From Sanghuangporus weigelae (taxonomy: Eukaryota > Basidiomycota > Agaricomycetes > Hymenochaetales > Hymenochaetaceae), in contig CP137327.1 of assembly GCA_033182465.1 (NCBI GenBank), forward strand, positions 1,736,001 through 1,800,000: a stretch of DNA of 64,000 nt. Reading direction: 5' to 3'. Positions within the stretch are counted from its first letter, which is position 1, and every line of letters begins with the position of its first letter. The notes under the pieces were generated by a model that was not told the DNA's origin, searched no databases, and saw nothing but the letters and a program-made list of their open reading frames with translations. Positions 1-12,259 of the stretch are shown piece by piece. The position numbers and the translations under genes are program-made.

Positions 1-741
1 TCAACAGCTGCATTCTTGAGAATCACTCTAGTGCCAGGTGCATACTTATTTCCAACTCATAAACAAACAATTTCCTGATAGTTGCATAGTGGGCTTGATT
101 TACGCTATCTTTTATCACGATTTCGGTGAAGAAGACCATGTTTTCATGCCAGTGCGTCTCAAGTTCATCTTCTTCTATCATCACTGTTTGTTGACAGTTC
201 CTTTAGCCTCGTAGATGGTTACAGAAGCAGAAAGACTCTTTCTTTGTATTGACCCCTGCAGAGAAAGATCTTGTTACGGACACCGAAGTTGATGACGGGA
301 AACGAAGACCTTAGATGGTTGTCCGGCTTAGATATGAGATCCCCGTAACAATTTTCGTTAGAATCTGACTATCACCAGTTTTCATGCACTCGTCGATCCC
401 ATCCAGCACACCATGGTGTTGGTTCTGGAACTTTCCCGTTTAGTCGCGTTATTTTTGCATGCAATCAGGACGCAGTTGACATCACGATACTATATGAACT
501 ATCAAAGCTGCGCTACCTATCCGTCAGTAAACACACCATCCCACGCCTCAACATCGGAGTTTGCGACAATCAGTTTATCAGCCATAGTGTGGAGCAAGAA
601 CAGTGATTCTTTCGCCGCTGGGTGATGCGCCCAAATCCGCGCATGTGATCCAAGTCGGTCGATATATCAACGCAAGCATCTCTTCAAGCGGACGTAGTCT
701 TCTGTCTTCACTTGTCAAATACAACAAATCTTGCATCCCGC
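1..741. other. Left-edge stretch, no gene supported
   Basis: Only short open frames on both strands, none with recognisable motifs or consistent splice sites. It may be the upstream region of the decayed DUF6533-type gene that follows. Confidence 0.4.
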
Positions 742-2391
742 ATGGCTCATTCTGCTCGACCATACATCGAACCCATTGAACCAGACGGAGTTCCGCTCAT
801 AGTGTCGGAGTTGAATATACAACAGTATCTTCAGGTTATTACTATTACCATCTTGTTTTTGATGCCAGTAAGCTCGCTGTTTGCAATTATGTATAAGAAA
901 TGCTGATTATCGTATAAGCCATCACAATGGACAAGGAGGTGAGCACACTGCGTCTCGTTGATTCAATGGTTGACGTGATTTTCAGGCAAGATACTTTTGG
1001 ATATGCTCGAGAGGTTTTTCTGTATGCCACCTAACGTGCATTGTTGACCTTGAGATGCCAAAAGAAATTTCCGCGGAGTGCTGTCGATCTTGTGTTTTTT
1101 TTTTTTTGGTGTGCAGAAGCTTCTTTACAAGTATCAGTCGACTGAGTAGTGTTTGTACGTAGAATCGTTACATTGGGATCTTCAATGCCGGTGTTTATCT
1201 GTTCTCTGTGAGTGATTCACCATTATGCAATATTTCTTTGATGCTAATTTCGTGCAATTTCAAGGGAAGACATATCTTACGGTATGTTCTTGAAGAGACA
1301 TTCTCCCACAGGTTCTAATCTCGGCATGCGAAGATGTAGGCTGTTACTTCTCAAGTAATCTGCGCATCAATGACAAGATATACATAGGCAACTTTCTTAA
1401 TGGACACTAAGCATTCCAAGTAAGAGCACATTGTCTTCTCGCTTTCGATGGGTTGATTGCTGAATAGATTGGATTAATGTCATTCTGATCGACTGTAAGT
1501 TGCGAAGCAGTTGTCCTTCTTTTCTTGAAGTGGCTCACAACATTAAAGACATTCTCATGATTCGAGTACTTGCCCTGCATTCACAAGGTATTTGGCAAAA
1601 CATTACACAGAACAATGCTCATCATCATGCAGATAGAAGGCTGGCAATATGCCTGATTACGTTACTTGTCCTCGAAGCAGTCTTTAAATTAGGCGTGGTC
1701 ATCTATTTCACTCGTCTAGAGAATAGTGCGCTGCAATTACTTGACCTACTACAGAAATCAACTTTAGCTTCAGTTGCGTTTGGAGGTCTCACCAGAGATG
1801 TAATAGTATGTGGTATTGACACAATTCCACCCTGGCGATGGGAGGTTGTTAGCTGGTCAGCAAAATGGCTAATCATGAGACAAAATTCTCACTCCAGAGT
1901 AGGACGATTCCAATGGTTTATGTACAATTATCCTTATGGTCCTAGTGCTCTACAAGGCCGCTGAGTATTGGAAGATGTCTGCCGGCTTCAGGGGATTTGA
2001 TCCACAAGGTTCTCGTAAAAGATCAATCAGATTTTATATTTTACCGTGTCAGTTCCAACCTCTTTGCATATGACTAAACCGACAACCAGCATTAGGGTCA
2101 TCGGTTGCTCCATGTTTGCTATATTAGGGATGAAGCAATTCGTCGAGCTTAATCTTGGCACATACTCTCAATGCCCTTGGAAACCCATCGTTCTTATGTG
2201 TCCTTGGTAGCCGAATGCTGATCAACCTCAAGGAGGTGGGTGAAAGGGGCCAAAACGTACGTACAAACTACAGGACGCCATCTGCAACGATGAGCGGGAT
2301 GGACTTCGCTGCACCAAGAAACGCTAGGAGGTCAATTTGTTTGCTTCTTTTCTACAGTCGTATGTATGAATCCGACTTTGATTGTCTTTGA
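742..2391 (+). pseudogene. Decayed DUF6533-type seven-helix membrane protein gene
   Basis: I recognise this as a relative of the genes at 39.5-41.2 and 42.3-44.0 kb by successive matching exon pieces in the same order: ITMDKE then ARYFW (about 933-1003), NRYIGIF (about 1163), DILMIRVLALH (about 1538-1575), a block ending in VVSW (about 1856), VLVLYKAAEYW (about 1940-1970), VKDQ (about 2020) and the C-terminal motif VLGSRMLINLKE (about 2198-2235). The family is a basidiomycete group of predicted seven-transmembrane proteins of unknown function. The frame changes near 1930 (before LMVLVLYK) and again near 1990 (before the VKDQ block), and a TAA lies just upstream of the ITMDKE piece. I therefore call it a pseudogene. 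The 5' end at the ATG at 742 is a guess. It is about 37 kb from its closest relatives. Confidence 0.6.
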
Positions 2392-4330
2392 TCAAGGCAA
2401 TGCGAGACAAGCAGCGATAGAACCAGGATTCAGGTTTGATAATTGTAGAATGTAAATGACGAGCCCGAAGAAACAGAAATCGCACTGTGCTGTGCACATT
2501 CTCATAACTTCACATGTGATGCACTTAAGAGACAGTGTAGTTAGTCTGGGCTACTATCTGGGTTTGAGGGATCGCGAACTCCTGATTCTTCTATTTTGCG
2601 CTTGTCAACGTCTTACACTGAACCTCTACTGTATCATGAAATCTCCACAATCTATTCGGTAACTTCTATCGGCGCTGATGCCCTCAATTGACTGGAGTAG
2701 GAGACCTGGATCTCCATAACCGACACTGTAGACTTGTTCTGATATCAGCCTTCTATGCTGATATGCTCAGAACATGTCAACTCGTCGGTGATAGAAGAGG
2801 CGGGAGGAACACTTCTGTGATTTGAACTGAACATTTGATTGGCCCCACACCGTGTCTCTCAAGATATTTTGTCTCCGATTACCAATTCCCGCAAGCGATC
2901 TTGGTCAAGAGAGCAAGAACCCAGGCAAGATTGGATGGAGGCAAATATTTATCTTGCCGTATATACTATACATAATCCCCCGACCTCAAGTCTTCCGTTC
3001 AACCCCTTAATCCAGCCGAGACAAGTTGATTGATTCCTGAGGCTAGTCCTACCTTCTTCTTGTGACTGAGACACTCAGGGAAGAGCACTTGACCGACTGG
3101 GAACCGGAGTCCGGTCCACACCGTCTACTCAATTAATCCAATCCGCTTTCCCCCCCTAGCCCCCTAGAATCTAACAAATTACACACCGAACGCGCCTGCA
3201 TGATACTGAAACAAGGGTGTGTTTCAATCCTACTCAAGCGCAGTTCCCGTGATGCTGTTCGTCCGTGTGCTCTGTGCACCCCCGGCGAACCACCAAGTCG
3301 CCCACTCGGATGTTCCCGAACCTTTTTGACTCGGAGAAAAAAAAAACTCGATCGATCAAGAGTCTCGACCGGAACACGAGACCACACATGCTCTTACACG
3401 TCTTCCGAAGCCGACTCCGAGTCCGGGTCTGAGTAGAATGCCAGGTTGATCTTCGATCAAGAATCCAAGATCTGCAGGGAATCCCAGAATATTGAGCGCG
3501 ACTCTTGTGGGAGGTTCTTCTGGTCGACCCGTCTCTCTCATACAATATTGGAGCAAAAAAAAAGGCAGGTTTGAACAAAAACTCATCGATTATATGATAT
3601 AAGATGAATAAGAAGTAAATGAAGACCAGGAGGTACGAGGCGATACGTATATGGCCCTATTGAGTGGGGTAAACGCAAGGGTAAACAGACAGTGATATCG
3701 ATAAGAAGGACAAGTATGACGAGATGAGGAACTTTCAGGTCGATTCAGGGTTTGTTTGGTGAGTGTAGGAATATAGGGGGTCAAAGAGATGAAAGGGACG
3801 CAGGCGGGAAGTAGGCACAAAAGGAAATAAGGCCGAAAGAAAGGGTTTCTTTCAAAAGACTCGAGGACTTCAAGGATCCGGAGGATGAATAATCTGCTGC
3901 GGTCCGAGTCCCAGCGTAAGTGCATGTATGTGTTTGAAATTGAGTCGGAATCGAATAATCATCGATAGATGTAAGGTGTAGAATGTAGGTATGAACGGAT
4001 AGATCGTGATTACTGGTCGCGGCGCGTTCGTTCATGTCTGCGAGCTCAACGTGATTGGCTCAACGCCGGTCGACGACGGAGTCGACTCGGAGCAAGACAG
4101 GCAGAGCAAACGAGCGCACACACATGGGGGGTGTCTGATCGAGCGGAAAGATTTGCAAGCGTACTACACTTGAGATTACTATAGCTAGGCTGGTGTCAGC
4201 ATCTCTTCAGCGGGAAGAAAAAGTGAAGCTCACCGTCTAGCTTAGAAAACCCAGGAAAATTCGGGTACCAAGAGAACCAGAAAACCAAAAGAAGAGATGT
4301 GTGAATAACGATATTTCGTGAATGAAATGC
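2392..4330. other. Intergenic region without a supported gene
   Basis: Several overlapping open frames on both strands between about 3130 and 4035 are rich in Ser, Arg, Thr and Pro, with no domain or splice pattern. The C/T-rich minus strand resembles fungal promoter or UTR sequence. The segment lies downstream of the lyase-like gene, so part could be its 3' UTR. Confidence 0.4.
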
Positions 4331-5203
4331 TTAGTCGCCGACGACACGTCCTAAAGTGGTGCCGTCCCAACCGTTGGAAAGGAGAACATATTCGCCAACG
4401 CGGACGTCAGACACGCGTATGGTCCCCTCCTTCATCATGCCTCGCTCCAGGAGGTATCTCCGCACTGTCCCAGCCAATCCTCCCGAACGTTCTGACGGAG
4501 TGACCCAACCACCTCCTTCACCTCGCTCGTTTTCGCCTCGCCAGAACGCAACGTTCCGAACGCTCCCCTCCATTACCTCCCCGCGCTCGTTATGAAGCAG
4601 CACCTCGCGAAGCTCACGCCGGTCCTTGATCCCGCGTCGTACGCGAGCGGCGTCATAGTGCCCACGTGCGGTTGTTTTGAAGGAGGTGAACGCGGAGGCG
4701 GGAGTTGCCTGCGTATCGAGATGGACGGTGAAGATGGGACCTGGTAGGTGCGTTGGTGGAGTGGTGAGTGGGTTGACGGATGCTGCAAGCAGAGGGTCCC
4801 TCGTCAGTGGACGTGTTGGGTGAGCATCTACACGGATGTTGCCTGAGCGGGAGAGAAGGACGCGCAGCTGAACGTGTCATCGGTCAGAAACAAAACAGAA
4901 CGCTAAGAAAAACAAGGAGACACTGACCCCTAGACCCTTCTCCTTGTCGGTCAAGACGGAATCCATGACTGCCTGGTCGCACACATGTCTTAAGCGCTCT
5001 GAAGCCCCGGGCGCCTTGAGCTGCGCCACGGCGCTTCTCCAACCAAAATAGGTTGCAGCGGCGAGGAGTCTGTCAAAGTGGTATTGAAAGAGGAGGTAGG
5101 GGAGCTCGATTTTGTTGAGCTGAGTGTTGAATTCGGATGTGAGGAGTTTTGGGTCGTAGCGTAACGAAGTGAAGAGTTCAAAGTCGGCAGTCGGGACGGG
5201 CAT
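4331..5203 (-). CDS. Class IV PLP-dependent enzyme, probable 4-amino-4-deoxychorismate lyase
   Basis: Two exons (5203-4928 and 4867-4331) joined across a 60-nt GT-AG intron give 270 residues. The fold is aminotransferase class IV. An N-terminal FELFTSLRYDP and YHFDRLLAAA block precedes FKTTARGHYDAAR, where Lys156 is the expected Schiff-base lysine. The hallmark NERGEVMEGSVRN (Glu193) follows, then SGGLAGTVRR and a C-terminal LSNGWDGTTLGRV. Enzymes of this type release pyruvate from aminodeoxychorismate to make p-aminobenzoate for folate; fungal Abz2 is the known example. The KTT-R-YDAAR and LSN-G endings favour the Abz2-like branch over branched-chain or D-amino acid aminotransferases, but substrate is inferred from motif resemblance only. 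The length is close to fungal relatives. It stands alone, with no folate gene nearby. Confidence 0.75.
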
Positions 5204-7385
5204 CGCTGCGGAAGACGAAGCGATGAAGTTGTTGAGGACGACGTTGTTGATGTCCGCCAGGATTGAGATGAGTATTTACTGAACTGAACAACAAAACGAA
5301 AGACGAAGAGAAGATGGTGGTCGAAGGACAAGAAATATTTTTATTTTTATTTTCTGTTTCCCTCAGATCTTTATGTCACGAGCCTGAGCCTCTTGAGTCT
5401 TAGTTGCCAACATTTGGACACCCATACTAATGCATTCCCTTTAAATTTCCCTTCAAATTTCCTTCGTTTATTTGACTGTTATTACTTTTCTCTCCATCCC
5501 GGGTCCCGACCAAGCATGACGATTCGAAGCTCTGGACTGTGCTATGCAGTGCTTCTGTAACTCTTCAGATCCAATTCTCAGATCCATTCTCGCGTATCCC
5601 CTCGTCGCCAGCCTCGTCTATCGACAAAATTGGGGACGACAGCCGGCGGGTCCTCGTCGCTTGCTCATATAGTCAAAATGCAACAAATATTCCTCGACCT
5701 CGAGATCAATATTACTTTTTTTTCCTCCTCCGGTCGGCATCGCGAATCGGCTAGCCAGTGTGCCTAGGGAAATGGGCGATAGACACGTGCTCCTCAGGTC
5801 CGATATTCGAGACGAAATTCTCAGTAATTTGTTTACTTGCAACAAATTGGATACTGGCAGCCATCTCTTTTCACTCTTTTCCACGTAGTCTTCTCCAGGT
5901 TATTCTTTGCACCTGTCGATCCACTTACTTCCGGCCCAGAGATCCGACCTGGCTTACTTATATCACACTCTCTCGGCCCTGTATCCATGTCTTCAGTCTT
6001 TGACCCATTCTGCTTGCTTACATTGTATCGTCGCCTCAGCTGCGTAATCATATCCATCTCATCATCTACCTATCCTGATCGCAGCCCTTCGTTCCTCGGG
6101 TCGTACATTTTCCCGGACGATTCACTTGAGCCAGGGCCTAGACCTCATGTCTCTGAAAATAGTACGAAAAGTACCCGAGACTCGGAAGAATAGGAGGCTT
6201 GTAATAACGCATACGGAGTCTCGCACAGCAAATTGGATCCAGACCTTTCGACTCAAATCCCTCTCTCCATTATATGTTCGAATCCGGAGTTCAGATGTGC
6301 CAGATTCTATCTCGTACGGAACTTGTATCCGATCGCATGACTAATGGTGGGAGCACAGACATTCTATAATAATTCTATTGGCATCAATCTCCTCTGCCGT
6401 CTCGCAGCCGACAACAACTTGAAGCCGTTCAAATCTCAATCCGTTTCCTCCTCTACGAGCGACGCCGCAATGCTTTGACATTTAAGGCAAAGCAGCGAAG
6501 GTTCGAACATTCATCCAACTTCGAATCCTCTCGCATCGCAGTTCGGAGTTTCTCAACCTCTACATTCCAGACCAATTTCTGTCAGGTGTCTTGGAGTCGG
6601 AAGAACTTTCGTCTATCGCATATACGCTGAAGCCTAAATCTTATCGCCAACACTGTCGAATGGGTCCTTGTTCTTTAGTCTATCAGAGTATTATCAGAGT
6701 CCATCGTGAGTCTCGAGCACTCAAATTTTTGCTTCCATTGCGTGTTAGTTGCTTGCATCAATCCGAACGTGTAATGCAAAATCGTTCCTCTCTCTTTCTT
6801 GAAGATGCAGGTGCACTGGTCTGTCTATCAAAGCAACGCTTTGGGATAGCCTTATTAGAACGTCCGGCCGCCGACGAGCACCTATCTTACTCATAGACTC
6901 CAGTTTGCATTCTTTCAGATATGGACTTGCGTTTGTTCAAGTATCGTTGCTACAGCTTCACTCAAGTCTGGCGAAGCCCGGAGTACAATGCATTTCTCCT
7001 AATGCGCTCGATCTGGTGCAATGCGATTGAGTTCTACTTAGAAAATGATGTAGATAACCGAATGGATCACAGGCCCCACGATGTGTTTTTTATTGGTCGC
7101 TTTACTGGTTCGACTTCGGGAGACTCGAACACGAGATACACATCGTTTCATAGAACGTTCCTTTCCAAACGCTCCGAATAAACATGGCCCTTGTATGGAG
7201 ACGAAATTGGATCAACATATGCATGGAAGCCAATATTGAATCTCGTATTTGGTTATATTTGGTGTATTACATAATACCATTTCCCCTCGAATTCTGCGGC
7301 GCGGCGGCTCTCTCACCACTTACGGATTGGACTATCCGTCATCATCAGCTCTAAAATAATTCATTCTACACGGTCATCAATCAAT
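5204..7385. other. 2.2 kb intergenic region, no gene supported
   Basis: Open frames up to 118 codons occur on both strands but lack domains, paired splice sites or similarity to anything else in the window. The composition looks like decayed or regulatory sequence. Confidence 0.4.
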
Positions 7386-9179
7386 CTATTGTATGAGCGC
7401 GTTTGTCCATTCCTCGAATGCTGCAGTCATCAAGGCCAACTCATCAGATGCTGTATACTCTCCACCGGCCATGAAATGGCACGTTATCTTCCCTCTGTAC
7501 TCCCAGAACAGGTTCATAATCGGAGGCATGCGTATTCGGATCCCACAGATGACGTTGTGAACGACTAAACGCGTCTTTGGCTCGTCGTCCGGAGAGGGCA
7601 CGAAGGACGAGAGCAAACCGAGTCTGCCTAGATCTCCCAAAGAAGAGACGATCAGAGCTGGTAAGTCGAATATCTGTGGCGTGAATGCGCCGAAAGCATT
7701 ATGAAGCACGTTCTCGCGTGCGGTGTATCCTTCCAGCGATTGCTTTTATTCTCGTCAGGATCAACCTTGCAACATTCCAGTCCAGGCAAGGCAGAAATCA
7801 TTGCTCACGTCAAGTCTCGCCCACGCATCTCTCACATCTCTGACAAGCACGTCCCAAAATGCTGACTCATCGACCATTCGGATGGTCGATTGTGCATCCT
7901 TGTCCACCTTGACACAGCTTCGGATACCGTTCATCGGAAAAGATATCGGAACACAATCAGCTGTGCAAAGCGCTGTGCTAGTTCTCGAGTAATACGAGTC
8001 GTACCCATTGGGTAGCTTGGGACGCTGAACACGAAATCAGGTCTGTTATGCTTTCCAACATCATCAAAGCTTACCTGATTGATAAAGTTCCAAGGCACTA
8101 GATAATGGGATGTGTCATAGAAGGCATTCGAAACCTCCTGGAATCGCTCCGATCCAGCTATAGCTGCGGTCTTTAGTGCTGTTTCTGTGTGCGCAAGAGC
8201 GGACAGTGCGGTAACAACTTGAGTGATCGTGTATCCTTTCTTCTTGCAGAGTGCATGCAACTTTGCCGACGTCTCTTCTGGAAACTGTACCAGTCGCGAG
8301 ACATCCCCCCTCTGACTGGTGGTACGGGTTGGATAAAGCCAATGGGTAATCGTTGGCTCTTCAACTGCGTTCTGTGAACGCGCAACAGCATGCGAGATTT
8401 CTGGAGAATAACCATCTTTCGCGAGCGTAGGAACAGAAGCGCTAGGAGGTGGAAGGCGTAAAATCTCATTTCCCCAATCAATAGTCGAGACTGCCGAGTC
8501 CTTCTGCAGTTCTCGATCGAGGAAACCTAGGAACAGATCCAGTATCGCAAACGAATTGCGTCCGTCGATACTGTTATGCGAAAAAACAAGACTACGAGAA
8601 GCTGTAATCACACCCAAGCCTTCCGTTTGGAAGCACTCACCTGAATGTCCAGTCATTCTCCATCTGCGAGATATGTAATTCAAGTACATAGTGGTCGTCG
8701 GAGCAACGCCACCAATGGCCGTCTTTCAATCGGCAATGCTCGTCATATAGTGTCGCATCCCTCTTCTCATCGGAAAAGAAGACAGTCTCATCTAGCCATG
8801 CCTGCACGTCCTCCTCTGTGCGCGGGACGGCGTACCTAAATGCAAAGCGCTTGTCTCCGGTTTGCAGTCTATAAGTCTTACATGCGATGGCAGGTGTGAA
8901 GTGACGGAATGCGGTCCAGGCAGACTTTACCCGCTTTTCTACATCTCTACGGGCTATCGAAGTTGGCAAGGAAATCGAGGCTGTGAGTGTAAGATGCGTA
9001 AACCCATCGCAATATTCCCTAGAAAAGAGTTAGTTGTCGTTATATTATAGGCGTATACTTTATTTCAAAGGCACGTACTCCATGTTGCTCACAAGCTCCT
9101 CAAGGCCATAACAATTCCTGGTGAAATTTCCTTCTCCAACCTCGTGGAAAACATATTCTTTCGCGTCGTCGAAGGACAT
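7386..9179 (-). CDS. CAT-superfamily (BAHD/Tri3-like) acyltransferase
   Basis: Five exons (9179-9079, 9018-8641, 8591-8075, 8024-7809, 7742-7386) joined by introns of 60, 49, 50 and 66 nt give 522 residues in one frame, starting MSFDDAKEYVFHEVGEG. The active-site HxxxD of the chloramphenicol-acetyltransferase/condensation superfamily is present as HNSIDG (His165, Asp169), immediately after the exon 2/3 junction. The later segment FINQRPKLPNGY and a Cys-containing strand precede a C-terminal half with a FEEWTNAL end. I do not see a DFGWG motif, which argues against classical BAHD and for the fungal alcohol or trichothecene-type acetyltransferases. The likely reaction is acyl transfer from acyl-CoA to a small alcohol; the substrate is unknown. 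No other biosynthetic genes flank it, apart from NmrA-like genes 1 kb away, so a metabolite cluster is not established. Confidence 0.72.
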
Positions 9180-10104
9180 CTGTACTCAACAATGAGGAAA
9201 AGTGCAAAGAAGGTTTCTCGTTCCGTGGACATGAAATGAATCCTTTTATACTGTCGCTGTGTTTATTCATATGAGACTGCCATCGGCGTCTACGAGGATC
9301 AACTTTGTAGTTTTGGAGCTAGACGTCTTTGATGAGTCTTACCCTTTATTGGTCCGGGTGTATAGTATCTCAATACAGCAATGTTCTATCTGCGGCGCGG
9401 ATCTTCTACTGTCAGCTAGATCTATATCCGAACTCATTCCCGAAGGCACTCCCGGGAAGAGCGGTCACTGAGTGGTCCGGATAACGGCATTCTTGACCCA
9501 ACGAAATACGTACCATGTGGTCCATGGGATAAAGCCAAGGGGGTATAATTCCTTCTGTACTTTTAGTCAATATATTGCAGCTCAATGCTAATTTCCTGGA
9601 ACAACCTCTTTAATGTTCTTGATCAAAATCCCTCGGCATTTGAGCCCCTCCAATTTGCAAGACTTTTGGGATCGTTGGCTTAGAATGACTCGAGTCGTCT
9701 AGTAAGTAGTAGGGGTCCTGTTTAAAGGTGTCCATTTTCTGTGAATGTATCACAGATGTTGCTTATGGAATAATTGAAGCCCCTAAACGACAGACAAGTG
9801 GTCAATAATAATTCCGCCTCCGGCGTCAAGGACTGGGCGAAGTGGGCAATCCATCCCAGCCGTTACTTTACGAATCTCCAAAGGAAAGAGAAACAGCTTC
9901 TGCAAACCAGAAGAAACAGAGCTTCTGAGTGTACGATGACTATGTGAGAATTTTGATTATTTAGTTGCAAATCATCACGCTTGCATCGTATCAAAAGCAT
10001 TTGACCCTATTGATTGCACGGAAAGGTTTGATCCAAATCTTTAAGGTCGTCCTCTGATAGCGTTCCCCATTCTCGTTTCCGAATGCAAGCAGGTGAATTC
10101 GCCA
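9180..10104. other. Intergenic region upstream of the acyltransferase
   Basis: Short open frames only. It presumably holds the acyltransferase promoter (minus strand) and the 3' flank of the first NmrA-like gene. Confidence 0.4.
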
Positions 10105-11735
10105 TACTATTTTCAGACAGCCATACACCTTCACGAAGGCCAATCGTACAGATATTCTTCTATTTCTTTCAGTTGTACCAGGTGAGTAACGTTTGACTAC
10201 CTTTCGTTATGAGGGTTTCAGCCCAAGAAATCTGTCTCGCCCTTCTTGATGAACGAGTCAAGAGCATCCTCGATTTTGTCATCTCCTCCCGCGATATCAA
10301 TAGCAAGACCCGCTGCATCCGGTCTGTCAGCGAGCAAAGCCAGAGTATAGGCGACGTCATCCCTCTGTTCGCATGATAGGTTTGGAATTAGGACAAAAAA
10401 TCATCAATACCAGGAGCTTACAGATATCGTGTTCTTCAGGCGAGCTTTACCAATGGACGCCTTTCCAGTACCAGGTTCGTTCGAGAGTCCGCTCGGGCGG
10501 AGAATAGTCCATTTGAAGGCGGTACGTTGGATGAGATTCTTGTCTGCATCATACTTGGCTTGCATATACACTGGTATGGCATTTCTGATCCTCTCCGAGA
10601 CTGCTTTATCTTCATCGTTCTTAATAGGTCAGCGTGACAAAGCATATTAGCGTAAGTACGAATTGAGCAAAGAGGAGACGCACATAGTGCGCAGGAATGA
10701 CGTTAGGATCTCTGACATCGATAGCAGAGACAATGATGAGCCTCGGCTTCTGTCCGCTGACCAATTCGATAGCATCAAAGACTTTGAGCGCGCCTTCATG
10801 ATCCACCTTGCGCGTCCTTTCTGGCCTTCCCTTCCCACCAGCGCCGGCAGAGAAGTAAACGATGTCCTTATTTTCGAAGGCTTCAGCAAATTTCTCTTTC
10901 GGATCATCCTCCAACGAGAGAACTAGTGGCGATGCACCGGTTCCTGAAATGTCCTCGGTATGTTGGGGATTCCGGAAGATTGAGAGGACTTGGGTGTTGG
11001 GCCTGGCTGAAAGTATGCGAGCAAGACGCATGGAGACCTGAACAATAATTTTGTTATCCATGTATATTCTATAAATTATATTCATACGTTTCCATGTCCG
11101 CCGACTATAGCAATCTTTAGCAAATTCGACATGATCGATCGTGCGTTGTTGAGCGTTGAGAGAGAGATCAACGATTGAGGCTGACACATACTTTGTGGTA
11201 ACAACGTGATCTTATCTAATCGGCATTCCTCGGTCGCAGCGCTGCAATTAATTAATAAATTATAGCTTTTCTCTTCATGCATGGCACAAAATATTACGCA
11301 ATTCTTTCTCTGAAGTTTTGTTCCTTCATTTGTAGAAAGCCTCAACATGCTTTAATACTCATGAATGCAACGGTGCAACCTCTGGTATGCTCATGATCAA
11401 TGGATATGCATAACCGAGCACGCCGAGCAGGTGTGTGCTCCCATACATCTAGGAAGCTTCGCAAGGAAAATCTTGAGGACAAAGCGGATTCAAGGTACTA
11501 CCTGAAAGCTTGATCGTACTGAACGCTTTTGTAAATGATGAGCCAACACGTAAACATCGTGGCATACCCGTGCATCATTGCCATGTAGGTACTCCCAAGA
11601 GGCGCGTCTATCAGTTGCTTGGCGATGCCAGATCGCTGCTGTATTCACTATGCACATTATCGCCGTGAAGAATCGCCACAGAATAAGGTCGGTATTTCCT
11701 TTGACTGGGACCTCGCAGTGTCGGACTACGAGTTA
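10105..11735. repeat. Tandem duplication unit 1 (NmrA-like gene plus flanks)
   Basis: The unit recurs at about 12260-13970. Besides the gene, the 3' flank (CTATTTTCAGACAGCCAT near 10107) and the far upstream flank (TTATCGCCGTGAAG near 11659 and GGGACCTCGC near 11706) are shared in the same order. The edges are estimated by eye. Confidence 0.7.
10218..11132 (-). CDS. NAD(P)-binding NmrA/SDR-like protein, copy 1
   Basis: Four exons (11132-11088, 11037-10684, 10619-10422, 10364-10218) with introns of 50, 64 and 57 nt give 247 residues. The N-terminal MSNLLKIAIVGGHGNV is an atypical-SDR dinucleotide loop (GGHGNV in place of TGxxGxxG). Further blocks are IVYFSAGAGG, IIVSAIDVRDP, a FKWTILRP segment after the strand that normally ends the Rossmann core, and GGDDKIEDALDSF near the C-terminus. 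The family (NAD(P)-binding domain, NmrA-like or YwnB-like) includes redox sensors, epimerase-like and reductase-like proteins, so a reaction cannot be assigned. A catalytic YxxxK is not obvious. Its tandem paralogue at 12365-13267 has the same exon phases. Relative to that copy it has three extra residues around GAGGKGRPER. Confidence 0.85.
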
Positions 11736-12259
11736 CGATTTATCTCTGGTGAAAGGGAGCCAGCTGAACTTGCACTTGAAGGGCTTTTCTATGAAGTTGA
11801 GTTTTATGCCGCTGCCTAGTAGGTGCCAAGACTTTGCCTCGCTCTGAGCTGAGGTTGCTACATCTCAAATTTCGCCTTATGAAGTCTATGATAAAGTTTT
11901 GAGAGATCTTCGGATAGTCGCCAACATATACAATAAAGAAACACAAATCGTTCGCATTTCACCAAGACTTCTCGTCTCGAATACAACTTCTCTAATGGGA
12001 CCTTGCCTTCAAGCAGTACCAGTGCTTAGAGTGCTCAAGAAGCAAGGAATCAACCACTACAAGCCTGAGGAAACAGATCTGTTAGATCTGAATTCTTCTG
12101 CGATAGCCAGTCCGGATGAGAATTCTAATTGCTCCTTGAGGATCATCGGAACTGCGTCACGTCAAAGGCTTCTGCTCTTACTGATTGAGCTGACAGGCTT
12201 GGCAACGATTCTAAGTTTGACTAACATTTTGGGGTACAAGCAAGTGATCTGATCTCGTC
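11133..12259. other. Spacer between the two NmrA-like genes
   Basis: It contains the upstream flank of unit 1 and about 500 bp not obviously shared with unit 2. A 117-codon frame on the plus strand (11899-12252) has no recognisable motif and I do not call it a gene. Confidence 0.4.

Noticed and set aside
3133-4035. Cluster of overlapping frames on both strands
   Set aside because: Low-complexity Ser/Arg/Pro readings with no consistent splicing; more likely UTR or promoter sequence.
5618-7181. Possible F-box-like or decayed gene suggested by several medium frames
   Set aside because: I could not connect the frames or identify a motif.
11899-12252. 117-codon plus-strand frame between the NmrA-like genes
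   Set aside because: No motif, and no clear equivalent frame beside the second unit.
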